Assembly: GCA_016867095.1 (NCBI GenBank)
Contig: VGKK01000003.1
Span: 1-27,232, forward strand
Direction: 5' to 3'
Source of the DNA: Candidatus Omnitrophota bacterium
GTDB lineage: Bacteria > Omnitrophota > Gorgyraeia > Gygaellales > Profunditerraquicolaceae
DNA: 27,232 bases
In this document: in pieces, positions 1 to 7,318 of the stretch
Position numbering within the stretch: position 1 is the first letter of the stretch
How the letters are laid out: each line of letters starts with the position of its first letter
Notes under the pieces: model-generated
The model's input: the letters and a program-made list of their open reading frames with translations, nothing else
Database searches by the model: none
Told to the model about the DNA's origin: nothing
Made by a program: the position numbers and the translations under genes

Positions 1-301
1 TAGCCAATTCGCGGGTAGGAGCCAGCACCAGCCCCACTCCTTTATTTTGGGCTAAACGCTGGCATATCGGGATAGCGAAAGCGTGCGTCTTTCCGGTACC
101 GGTTTGGGCGATGCCGATGACATCCTTGCCTTCAATGGCCAAAGGAATCGCCTTGAATTGGATAGGAGTAGGCGCTTTAAATTTTATATGCTCCAGGATT
201 TCCAGAATCTTCGGAGCAATACCCAGGCCATAAAAACTCTCAGCAGGCCGCAGATTTGCGCCCTGGTCAGAATGATTAATATTTAATATCCGCTGCGTCA
301 T
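1..301 (-). CDS. DEAD-box ATP-dependent RNA helicase (N-terminal part; runs off the left edge)
   Basis: The first 100 codons of a DEAD-box RNA helicase are present; the rest lies beyond the window. The translation begins MTQRILNINHSDQG. It then shows the Q-motif region (FYGLGIAP followed by PTPIQ), the Walker A/motif I sequence AQTGTGKT and motif Ia PTRELA, in the order and spacing of the family. These proteins unwind or remodel RNA, typically in ribosome assembly, mRNA decay or cold adaptation. The ATG at 299-301 was chosen because it lies just before the Q motif and fits the usual short N-terminus. No strong Shine-Dalgarno is visible. plsC lies 39 bp upstream. Which helicase subgroup it is (RhlE, CshA or DeaD-like) cannot be told from this piece. 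Confidence 0.93.
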   Translation of the reverse strand, partial: MTQRILNINHSDQGANLRPAESFYGLGIAPKILEILEHIKFKAPTPIQFKAIPLAIEGKDVIGIAQTGTGKTHAFAIPICQRLAQNKGVGLVLAPTRELA

Positions 302-340
302 TTTTGTGATTGTAAATGCTTAAAATCTAATTACGAGCGA

Positions 341-1096
341 TCAAGATAATTGCGCTTTAGCTACATCGCGCAGTTTAGTAAAATCGCCAGAGAGCAAACC
401 GGAGGTTTCTATAGGAGCAAGCACTTCAATAATACAGCAAATCTGAGTAGTAAACCTCCAGTTACCTTTAGGGATAGCGTCTTTGGTCCCCCTGATTAAC
501 ACGGGCAAAATGGGGACTTTTTCTTTAATCGCAAGTTTAAATGCGCCATTTTGAAATTCCCCTATCCCATCATCAACGCTTCGGGTCCCTTCGGGAAAAA
601 ATACCACCGATACTTTCTTATGCAACCAATCGCCCGCTTCTCTATATGCTTTCCGAATACTTGAGAAATCGCCGCGCTGCAGCCGGATATGACGCGCGAG
701 CGACATATTCCATCCCAGCACAGGAATTTTAAAAAGGCTGTCTTTGGCTACCCACTTAAATTGCATCCGGGTCTTATACATCAATACAATATCAGCCAGG
801 CTCTGGTGGTTTGATACAACGACATACGTCTTTTTATAATCTATATTATCAAGGCCATTTATTTTTACCTTCCAATAAGGATTCAAGGCGGTAACTGCAT
901 CCGCCCACCAAAAACACTGGGCGTGGACAATCTTGCGCTTGCGATCAAAGGGATAAAGCAATACAGATAGCAGCGCCATCACTAAAAACAAAATAACGAT
1001 TAAAGCTGTCCCCACAATCCATATTATCACCGACTGTATTGACTGTTTGACGGACAACCAAGGATTACTTGCGTCTGAAGCGAATCTTTTATTCAT
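341..1096 (-). CDS. plsC: 1-acyl-sn-glycerol-3-phosphate acyltransferase (PlsC family)
   Basis: This 251-residue membrane-anchored acyltransferase likely transfers an acyl chain to lysophosphatidic acid to give phosphatidic acid, the precursor of membrane phospholipids. A hydrophobic segment at about residues 20-48 would anchor it to the inner membrane. The catalytic HX4D motif is H97-Q-S-L-A-D102. The substrate-binding FPEGTRS motif is at about 167-173, and a third block, VPILPVLIRG, follows. Length and motif spacing are normal for PlsC. The ATG at 1094-1096 has only a weak ribosome binding site. It follows copB after a 209-bp gap holding a good terminator, so it probably has its own promoter, perhaps in the AT-rich stretch near 1200-1240. 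The exact acyl acceptor is inferred from the family. Confidence 0.9.
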   Translation of the reverse strand: MNKRFASDASNPWLSVKQSIQSVIIWIVGTALIVILFLVMALLSVLLYPFDRKRKIVHAQCFWWADAVTALNPYWKVKINGLDNIDYKKTYVVVSNHQSLADIVLMYKTRMQFKWVAKDSLFKIPVLGWNMSLARHIRLQRGDFSSIRKAYREAGDWLHKKVSVVFFPEGTRSVDDGIGEFQNGAFKLAIKEKVPILPVLIRGTKDAIPKGNWRFTTQICCIIEVLAPIETSGLLSGDFTKLRDVAKAQLS

Positions 1097-1141
1097 TTAC
1101 AATCTGAATGTTGATTGCGCGGGGTGCTAACGTTATGTGAA

Positions 1142-1181
1142 TAAAAAAACCGTAAAGGTTAGTAGTCATGCCCATTTACGG
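1142..1181 (-). terminator. Rho-independent terminator downstream of copB
   Basis: On the minus strand CCGTAAATGG and CCTTTACGG form a hairpin of about 9 bp with one bulge and a loop of about 13 nt, followed at once by seven Ts. This lies about 125 bp past the copB stop and before plsC, so it should end the copB transcript. Confidence 0.8.
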
Positions 1182-1305
1182 CTTAAGGATTTTCTAATCT
1201 TTACTTTTAATATATATATAGTGTACTCTATAAATGGATAAACGTCAAAGCAAAAAATTCCTCTAACCGCCGCCCATGGATGTAAGGTAAAAGTTATAGC
1301 GCATA

Positions 1306-3435
1306 TTATTTCTTAATTTTTAAAAACCGCGCGTTGACGGCCACAATCACCGTGCTCAAAGACATCAGTACCGCTCCGGCGGCCGGGCTTAAAACTAAGC
1401 CTGATTTATAGAAAACGCCGGCGGCAAGCGGGATGGCAAAGGCATTGTAACCGCAGGCCCAAGCCAGGTTCTGCGCCATTTTTCGGTAAGTGGCGCGGGC
1501 CAGGTTAATGATTGCCGCGGCATCCAGCGGATTGCTCCTCACCAGGATTATATCCGCGGTTTCCACCGCAATTTCGGTACCGGCCCCGATAGCTATACCT
1601 ATATCGGCCTGTGCCAGGGCCGGCGCATCATTAATCCCGTCGCCAATCATAGCCACCACCAAGCCTCTCTGCTGGACCTCCTTAACCTTTGCGGCTTTTT
1701 CCTGGGGCAGGACTTCGGCAAAATATTCATCCAGGCCTAATCTTCGCGCTACCCACTGCGCGACTTCTTTATTATCGCCGGTCAGCATCATACATTTAAT
1801 ACCCATCTCTTTTAGCAGCGCAATCGCCCTTTTAGATTCAGGCCTGATTATATCCGCCAGGGCAATCGCGCCTACGAGCTTGGCGTCAATCAACACAAAG
1901 ACAATGGTCTTGCCTTGTAAGGAGAGCTCCCTCGCCCTGACGTCAGTAATCGGGATATTATTTTCTCTTAAATAACCCGGGCTGACCACTTTTATATCCC
2001 TGCTATTTACCCTGGCCATTGCGCCCTTGCCGGTAATCGCCTTAAATCCCTCAACAGGAAAAACATCTTTTGCTGATGAAGCTATTGCCTTGGCGATAAG
2101 ATGTTCGGAGCGCGATTCCACGGAAGCGGCATATTTTAAAAGCTCATCCGCCTTAATATCATTGGTAAAAACGATTTTATCAGTGACGCCAAACCTACCC
2201 TCCGTCAGGGTCCCGGTCTTATCAAAGATAATCGCCTGGATATTCCTTGCCCGCTCAAAAGCGGCGCGGTTGCGGATAAGCAGGCCGCTGGCGGCAGCAA
2301 GCGCGGTGGAAACCGCGACGACGAGCGGCACAGCCAATCCCAACGCGTGCGGGCAGGTAATAATCATCACGGTTACCGCTCTTTCCAGGGCAAAGGCAAA
2401 GTCTTTATGTATTAACGCCAGCCAGGTAAAAATGGTTATCGCGCCTGCGGAAATGGCTATGATTGTCAGCCATAAGGCAGCGCGGTTGGCCAGGTCCTGC
2501 GTCCTTGACTTGGTGGCCTGGGCCTGCCTGACTAATTCAATTACCTGTGAAAGAAAAGAATCCTTGCCGGTTTTCTTAATCTCAACGGTCAATGCGCCTT
2601 CGCCGTTAATGGAGCCGCTGATAACCTCATCGCCCCTGGCCTTAGTTACCGGCTTAGATTCGCCGGTAAGCATCGCTTCATTAACCGAGCTATCGCCCTC
2701 AATTATATCGCCATCCGCAGGGATTTTTTCTCCCGGCTTTATGATAATCCTGTCGCGGACATTCAATTCACCTAAAGGCACATCTTTTACGCTGCTGTCC
2801 GGCATTATCTTATGGGCCGCAGAAGGCATCAGCCTGGCTAATTCTTCCAGGGCGCGCGAAGCGCCCATTACCGACCTCATCTCTATCCAGTGGCCAAGGA
2901 GCATAATGTCAATTAAGGTTGCCAGCTCCCAGAAAAATTCCTTTCCACTTAGGCCGAAAACCACCGCGGCGCTATAAACATATGCCGTGACAATCGCTAT
3001 CCCGATTAAAGTCATCATACCGGGTTGTTTTTCTTTCAATTCATCAAAAAGCCCCCTTAAAAAAGGCAGGCCGCCATAAAAAAATACGGCGGAGGATAAG
3101 CCGAACAGCGCATACATAGAGCCCGGAAAGCTAACCGCCTTCTCCAGGCCAAAAAATTCCTGAATCATCGGTGAAAATATAACTATAGGTATAGTAAACG
3201 CCAGAGAAACCCAGAATCTTTTCCTGAAATCAGCGGCCATATGGCCGTGATGGGCGGTATGGCCGGCGCCGGCCGCCTGTCCGGCATGGCCCTGCGCAAG
3301 GAATTCATTTCTGTCGCTTTCGCTGCAAAAGTAATAGGCCTTGCCGTCTTTCTCTAATTTTATACCCGTAGCTTCATCTACTTCCATGCCGCATATAGGA
3401 TCTTTAGCCATAGTTTTACCGCTTCTTTTATCCAT
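1306..3435 (-). CDS. copB: Heavy-metal (copper/silver) P1B-type ATPase, CopB-like, with N-terminal YHS domain
   Basis: This is an inner-membrane ATP-driven metal exporter of about 709 residues. A YHS domain (C15, C37) opens the protein and is followed by a His-rich linker (about 50-65), probably metal-binding. Transmembrane helices follow, then the actuator motif TGES (257-260), the transmembrane metal site CPH (361-363), the phosphorylated Asp in DKTGTLT (D405), SEH in the nucleotide domain, and GDGINDAP. CPH rather than CPC places it with the CopB (P1B-3) group, linked to Cu2+/Ag+ export; the metal is inferred. The start is uncertain. The ATG at 3435 is only 8 bp from a GC-rich hairpin, while the ATG at 3411 begins MAKDPICGM, the usual start of YHS domains. 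Neither has a strong Shine-Dalgarno. Confidence 0.93.
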   Translation of the reverse strand: MDKRSGKTMAKDPICGMEVDEATGIKLEKDGKAYYFCSESDRNEFLAQGHAGQAAGAGHTAHHGHMAADFRKRFWVSLAFTIPIVIFSPMIQEFFGLEKAVSFPGSMYALFGLSSAVFFYGGLPFLRGLFDELKEKQPGMMTLIGIAIVTAYVYSAAVVFGLSGKEFFWELATLIDIMLLGHWIEMRSVMGASRALEELARLMPSAAHKIMPDSSVKDVPLGELNVRDRIIIKPGEKIPADGDIIEGDSSVNEAMLTGESKPVTKARGDEVISGSINGEGALTVEIKKTGKDSFLSQVIELVRQAQATKSRTQDLANRAALWLTIIAISAGAITIFTWLALIHKDFAFALERAVTVMIITCPHALGLAVPLVVAVSTALAAASGLLIRNRAAFERARNIQAIIFDKTGTLTEGRFGVTDKIVFTNDIKADELLKYAASVESRSEHLIAKAIASSAKDVFPVEGFKAITGKGAMARVNSRDIKVVSPGYLRENNIPITDVRARELSLQGKTIVFVLIDAKLVGAIALADIIRPESKRAIALLKEMGIKCMMLTGDNKEVAQWVARRLGLDEYFAEVLPQEKAAKVKEVQQRGLVVAMIGDGINDAPALAQADIGIAIGAGTEIAVETADIILVRSNPLDAAAIINLARATYRKMAQNLAWACGYNAFAIPLAAGVFYKSGLVLSPAAGAVLMSLSTVIVAVNARFLKIKK

Positions 3436-3443
3436 ATAAAATT

Positions 3444-3476
3444 AACCCCGCACCTTCAAGATGAAAGTGCGGGGTT
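3444..3476 (-). terminator. GC-rich hairpin, likely terminator of the CmpX-like gene
   Basis: AACCCCGCAC (3444-3453) and GTGCGGGGTT (3467-3476) are perfect complements, with a short inner TTC/GAA extension. On the minus strand the hairpin is followed by TTAATTTTAT, a moderate U-tract. It lies 24 bp after the stop of the upstream gene and just before the copB start. It may therefore act as a terminator or as an attenuator in the copB leader. Confidence 0.6.
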
Positions 3477-3499
3477 TAAAACAATAACTTAAAAACGCA

Positions 3500-4177
3500 T
3501 TATTTCTTTTTCAGCTTATCCACTACTTCGGCAACGAGCTTGGCCATAATATCCTTACAGCCCAAGCCAAAGGCCAAAGCCAAACCCAGCCCTATAGAGC
3601 CTAATACGATGCTTACTGTTATCTCGGTGACGCGGACGCCGATTTTCAGCTGCTCTAAGGTCATTAATACCGCGAAAGTAACAATTAGAACCTCGGTAAG
3701 GTTGGCAAGGAAACTCGCCTGAGCTAAGCCAACGTTAGAGGCCGCGGTCTGCACGATATTTTTCAACAATGTGGCTACGAATATACCCATAATTAAAATA
3801 AATATTCCCACGATGACATTGGGTATATAGAGGACTATACGGTTTAATAAATCAGCGGCAACGGTCAAACCTATAGCGTTAATGGCAACCACAAAAGTAA
3901 CCAGGAGCGCCAACCAATAGCAGATGACACCTATTAATTCGGAAAGAGAGTATTTGATGCCGCCCTTGGCTAATAGGTTGTCCAGTTCAATGCGGTCGGA
4001 AATCACATCAAGTTTTACCGCCCTTAATATCTGGGTGACCATCGCCTTGATAACCTTGGAAATAATCCAACCGATGATGAGGATAATCACCACAAGGAGC
4101 AAATTCACCAAGAATTGACTAATCTGAGCAAGAACTGCCTTGGCTGGCTCTAATAAAACTACCTGCCAATCACTCAT
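3500..4177 (-). CDS. CmpX-like small-conductance mechanosensitive channel homolog (TM-helix repeat protein)
   Basis: This 225-residue integral membrane protein has about five hydrophobic segments (roughly residues 20-45, 80-103, 115-140, 160-175 and 187-205) and no soluble domain. The repeated pattern of a Gly-rich helix (LLVVIILIIGWIISKVIK; VIVGIFILIMGIFVATLLK) followed by an amphipathic stretch matches the conserved TM helix domain of CmpX and some MscS-related proteins, which are linked to osmotic or envelope stress. It lacks the MscS beta and C-terminal domains, so a channel role is inferred. The start is well supported: AAGGAGGTGG lies just upstream of the ATG. It stands alone, with its own promoter at 4220-4248 and a hairpin after the stop. 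Confidence 0.8.
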   Translation of the reverse strand: MSDWQVVLLEPAKAVLAQISQFLVNLLLVVIILIIGWIISKVIKAMVTQILRAVKLDVISDRIELDNLLAKGGIKYSLSELIGVICYWLALLVTFVVAINAIGLTVAADLLNRIVLYIPNVIVGIFILIMGIFVATLLKNIVQTAASNVGLAQASFLANLTEVLIVTFAVLMTLEQLKIGVRVTEITVSIVLGSIGLGLALAFGLGCKDIMAKLVAEVVDKLKKK

Positions 4178-4219
4178 CTAACCACCTCCTTTTGGTTTAT
4201 ACTGCTGTTATTTTTTATA

Positions 4220-4248
4220 TCTATAACACGATTATCGGGTTATGTCAA
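4220..4248 (-). promoter_or_regulatory. Sigma70-type promoter for the CmpX-like gene
   Basis: On the minus strand there is a perfect -35 box TTGACA (4243-4248), a 17-bp spacer and a -10 box TATAGA (4220-4225, 4 of 6 matches to TATAAT). It lies about 43 bp upstream of the start codon, just after the stop of the preceding gene. Confidence 0.65.
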
Positions 4249-4255
4249 GAAAAAT

Positions 4256-5026
4256 CTAAAAAATTATGGTCATTCCGTCAGAGGCGGCCTGTACCCGGCA
4301 ATCCAGCTTCTGCGACAACTTTTCCGCCTGGATATAGGGCTTGGCCTTAAGCATCCCCATCCCGAAATGCGTCAGTATCGCCTGCTTTGGTTTTATCCGT
4401 CGGATAATTTCCTCAACGTCGGCAAGGCTGAGGTGTTCTATCTCCGGGCGCGGCTCGTAGAAAACAACACAGATAATTAAAATATCGGTTTTGTAAAAAT
4501 TCTCTAATTCCGGGAAATACTTAGTATCGGTAAGCAGCGCGACGCTTGCCTTATTTATCCGGAATTTTATTCCGTATGTCTCTACAGGATGGATATGCCG
4601 CATAGAAGTGGTAAATTCAAAATTCCCCGCCTGATAGCCCTGGCCTGCTTTTAAAATTTCTATCTTTTCCGGGAAATTCATCACGTGCCTTAATATCACG
4701 GAATCATCCCCTATCGCGTCACCCGGGCAAAAAACCACTCCCCTCTTTTTAAATCCCCCCTCGGTCATTGCCTCAATCATCACGTTGAGGTCTCCCGAAT
4801 GGTCCAGGTGGCGGTGGGTAAGTATGACCGCGTCTAATTTAGACGGGTCTAATTTCGGGCGGCTGGCGGCGCAGCGTACAATGCTTCCCGGCCCGGGATC
4901 AACCAGGATATTTGTCCCGCGGCAGGAAATCCAGATCCCCCCGGAGGCGCGCAACTGCTTTATCATCACAAAACGCGCTCCGGCTGTGCCTAAAAATTTT
5001 AAGAAGTCGCCTTGTCTGGCAACCAT
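4256..5026 (-). CDS. MBL-fold metallo-hydrolase
   Basis: This is a 256-residue metallo-beta-lactamase-fold protein. The metal-binding motif is HRHLDHSGD (H71, H73, D75, H76). A further Asp (LLTDTKYF) and a C-terminal His (ILTHFGMG) complete the usual two-metal site. The fold includes ribonucleases, phosphodiesterases and PhnP-like cyclic phosphodiesterases. The layout, with a leading FLGTAGAR strand and no extra domain, fits the RNase Z/PhnP-like branch, but the substrate cannot be named. The ATG at 5024-5026 lies inside the 3' end of the NYN nuclease gene (28-bp overlap), so the two are probably translationally coupled. Two likely nuclease-fold proteins in tandem suggest RNA processing, which is inference. 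Confidence 0.85.
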   Translation of the reverse strand: MVARQGDFLKFLGTAGARFVMIKQLRASGGIWISCRGTNILVDPGPGSIVRCAASRPKLDPSKLDAVILTHRHLDHSGDLNVMIEAMTEGGFKKRGVVFCPGDAIGDDSVILRHVMNFPEKIEILKAGQGYQAGNFEFTTSMRHIHPVETYGIKFRINKASVALLTDTKYFPELENFYKTDILIICVVFYEPRPEIEHLSLADVEEIIRRIKPKQAILTHFGMGMLKAKPYIQAEKLSQKLDCRVQAASDGMTIIF

Positions 5027-5490
5027 ATCTTTTTTAACTCCTGGTTAATCCGGTGCATCTGGCTGTAACTAAGCTTAAATTCAAAGGCGTCTTTATCCTG
5101 CGGTTTTTCTTTTTCTGCCGCGAACTCCGCTACCCCCAATACCCTTGCCCCGCAGGCCCGGGCAAAGAATTTGACTTCTTTATCGTCAGATACCACGACG
5201 GTATTCTTAAGGTTGCCGGATTCATCAAGTATCTGCCTGATTTTATCATCGGCGCTGATTTTGCGGGAAAATATAATACTGATATTATCGGATTTTTGGC
5301 TCTCTACGGAGGCGCAGGCAGGATAACCGTCAAAAACCAGAATAACCTTATTTTTCGGGCTTCCGGTTAATCTTTTTTCCTGGATAAGCCTTAAAAGGGC
5401 CTGGCGCGGATCTTGAGTATCTTTATTGCTGCGGTTGAAGATGGAGTGGTGGATGATGTTGTAAGCGTCGATGACGTACTGTAAGGACAT
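4999..5490 (-). CDS. NYN domain ribonuclease-like protein (YacP/Rae1 family)
   Basis: This 163-residue PIN-like NYN domain protein resembles YacP/Rae1, a ribosome-associated mRNA endonuclease in Bacillus. It begins MSLQYVIDAYNII, where D8 is the first acidic residue of the catalytic cluster. VILVFDGYP, then ADDKIRQIL and VVVSDDKEV, supply the other conserved acidic positions. The length is typical. The start at 5490 is needed to keep the first strand and D8, although it lies 68 bp inside the preceding flippase-like gene. It also overlaps the MBL gene by 28 bp. No separate promoter is visible, so expression should depend on the upstream gene. Confidence 0.88.
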   Translation of the reverse strand: MSLQYVIDAYNIIHHSIFNRSNKDTQDPRQALLRLIQEKRLTGSPKNKVILVFDGYPACASVESQKSDNISIIFSRKISADDKIRQILDESGNLKNTVVVSDDKEVKFFARACGARVLGVAEFAAEKEKPQDKDAFEFKLSYSQMHRINQELKKIWLPDKATS

Positions 5491-6415
5491 AGATAAGGCC
5501 TCCCAGCGCTCCGTATATCAGGATAAAAACAAAATTTAAAAGCGACATCGCAAAAGCCATGTCTTTGCCTAAGCCGGCCTTGGCAAAAAAGAATATCACA
5601 GTCGCATCCCGCAGGCCTAAACCGCCGATAGAGATAGGCAACAAGGTAATGGCCCCGATTATAGGCAAGAATATAAAAAAGTAGGCAATGTTTAACTTTA
5701 TGCCTAAAGACAAGGCAATAACAAAAAAAGTCAGGGGCGTAACCATTTGTATCAGGACGGACAGAATTAAATTATTCACTATGACTTTCTGGTGGTGGCG
5801 GAAATAGTGTATCTCCTGATGCAAATTCTTTATGGCAGCCCTGAGCCTGCCTGCCGTGGGCGAATGTAAAAGCCGGTTTACCCTGAAATAGATAAATCTG
5901 TTGAATAACGCCAAGAGTATAACCACTAATAAGGCGGTGATTATGACTACGGAAAGTAAAATGCTCTTATCTTTCATCAATTTCCAGCCGAATAACAAGC
6001 TCAATAACGCCAAAATTACCAGGCCGATATAGCCGCTTAACCTGTCCAGTAAGACCGTGGCGACTACTTCGCGGGGCCTCCTGGTATGCACTGCCAGGTC
6101 AATGCTGCGCACCAGGTCTCCGCCGATAGTTGAAGGCAGGAATAAACTGAAGAATACGCCTCCGGCAAAAGACATCACTATCCTTTTCAGGCTAAGGTGA
6201 ATTTTCACCGCTTTCAACAACATTTCCCAGCGCAACAGGCAGAATAAATAAGAAAAGAAAAAAATAATAAAAGCAAACAACAACAGGTCTAATCTCGCGT
6301 TTTTTATAATCCCCAACAGGCTCTTTCTGTCCACCTGCTGGAAGAGAAAAAACAGCAGGATAACGCTGATGGCGACCCTGAACAACAGAGAGACTATTTT
6401 TTTAAAGAATTTCAT
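5423..6415 (-). CDS. Lysylphosphatidylglycerol synthase TM-region / UPF0104 flippase-like membrane protein
   Basis: This 330-residue polytopic inner-membrane protein of the UPF0104 family has about eight hydrophobic segments. Typical family blocks are FAGGVFFSLFLPSTIGGDLVRS, ATVLLDRLSGYIGL and LPISIGGLGLRDATVIFFF. Members include the transmembrane part of MprF and related glycolipid or isoprenoid-lipid transport proteins, so a role in moving an envelope lipid is likely but the substrate is unknown. The last 18 or so residues (VRHRRLQHHPPLHLQPQQ) are basic and Gln-rich and are encoded in the overlap with the next gene, so they are probably not part of the core fold. AGGGG lies upstream of the ATG. 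It starts 9 bp after purC. Confidence 0.85.
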   Translation of the reverse strand: MKFFKKIVSLLFRVAISVILLFFLFQQVDRKSLLGIIKNARLDLLLFAFIIFFFSYLFCLLRWEMLLKAVKIHLSLKRIVMSFAGGVFFSLFLPSTIGGDLVRSIDLAVHTRRPREVVATVLLDRLSGYIGLVILALLSLLFGWKLMKDKSILLSVVIITALLVVILLALFNRFIYFRVNRLLHSPTAGRLRAAIKNLHQEIHYFRHHQKVIVNNLILSVLIQMVTPLTFFVIALSLGIKLNIAYFFIFLPIIGAITLLPISIGGLGLRDATVIFFFAKAGLGKDMAFAMSLLNFVFILIYGALGGLIYVLTVRHRRLQHHPPLHLQPQQ

Positions 6416-6424
6416 TAAAAACCC

Positions 6425-7318
6425 CTACTGCAGGCTGCGGCCGGTTAGTTTTTTATACGCCTCCAGGTATTTCTGCGTTGTCTTTTCCACAATCTCTTCG
6501 GGCAATCCCGGCGCCGGCGGCTGCTTATCCCAATTTAAACTCTCCAGGTAATCCCGCACGAACTGCTTGTCAAAGCTGGGCTGCGGCCGGCCTGGCTGGT
6601 ATTGGTCCTGGGGCCAAAAACGCGAAGAATCCGGCGTCAGCGCTTCGTCAATGAGGATGATTTTATCATTATCTACCCCGAACTCAAACTTGGTATCGGC
6701 AATAATAATCCCGCGCGTCAAGGCATAGTCCCTTGCCTTTTCATAAAGCATTATACTGGTCTTTTTTATTTTATCGGCGTTATCCTTGCCGACTAGGTTC
6801 TCCGCGCCTTTCTGGTCAATATTGATATCATGGCCCTTATCTTCCTTGGTAGAGGGAGTAAATATCGGCCGGTCAAGCTTGTCTGATTCCCGCAGGCCCG
6901 GGGGTAACTTTATCCCGCAGATAGATTGCTCCTTTTGGTACTCCTTCCATCCTGAGCCGGACAAATACCCCCTGACTACACATTCCACTGCCAGAGGCCT
7001 GGTTTTTGCCACCAGCATAGAACGGCCGGCTAATTGCTCTTTATATTTTTTCAGCTGGGCGGGGTATTGATTTATATCGGCGGTGATAAGGTGGTGCGGG
7101 ATGATATCCTTAATAAAACTAAACCAGAAACAGGACAGGCCGGTTAAGACCTTACCTTTATATGGGATGCCGCAAGGTAAAACTACGTCAAAACAAGAGA
7201 TGCGGTCGGTAGAAATAATCAACAGCTGGCTACCCAAATCATAAACATCTCTTACCTTGCCGCGTTTATAAAGTTTCAGGCCCTTAAAATCCGTATTTAA
7301 TAAAACCGCTTCATCCAT
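6425..7318 (-). CDS. purC: Phosphoribosylaminoimidazole-succinocarboxamide synthase (SAICAR synthetase)
   Basis: This catalyses the ATP-dependent ligation of aspartate to CAIR to give SAICAR in de novo purine synthesis, in the cytoplasm. The 297-residue length matches the longer, ADE1-like form. Visible motifs are GKVRDVYDLG near the N-terminus, STDRISCFDVVLP, the substrate loop RPLAVECVVRGYLSGSGW, and DTKFEFGVD followed by IDEALTPDSSRFWP, which carry the metal and CAIR-binding acidic residues. The ATG at 7316-7318 overlaps the pckG stop by 8 bp, so the two are probably cotranscribed. No other purine gene is in the window. Confidence 0.95.
   Translation of the reverse strand: MDEAVLLNTDFKGLKLYKRGKVRDVYDLGSQLLIISTDRISCFDVVLPCGIPYKGKVLTGLSCFWFSFIKDIIPHHLITADINQYPAQLKKYKEQLAGRSMLVAKTRPLAVECVVRGYLSGSGWKEYQKEQSICGIKLPPGLRESDKLDRPIFTPSTKEDKGHDINIDQKGAENLVGKDNADKIKKTSIMLYEKARDYALTRGIIIADTKFEFGVDNDKIILIDEALTPDSSRFWPQDQYQPGRPQPSFDKQFVRDYLESLNWDKQPPAPGLPEEIVEKTTQKYLEAYKKLTGRSLQ

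Noticed and set aside
83..286. A plus-strand frame at the left edge
   Set aside because: It is the antisense of the DEAD-box helicase, whose Q motif, Walker A and motif Ia are clear on the minus strand.
1490..2977. Two long plus-strand reading frames (161 and 316 residues) opposite copB
   Set aside because: They are antisense shadows of the P-type ATPase gene, with low-complexity Ser/Ala-rich translations and no motif or ribosome binding site.
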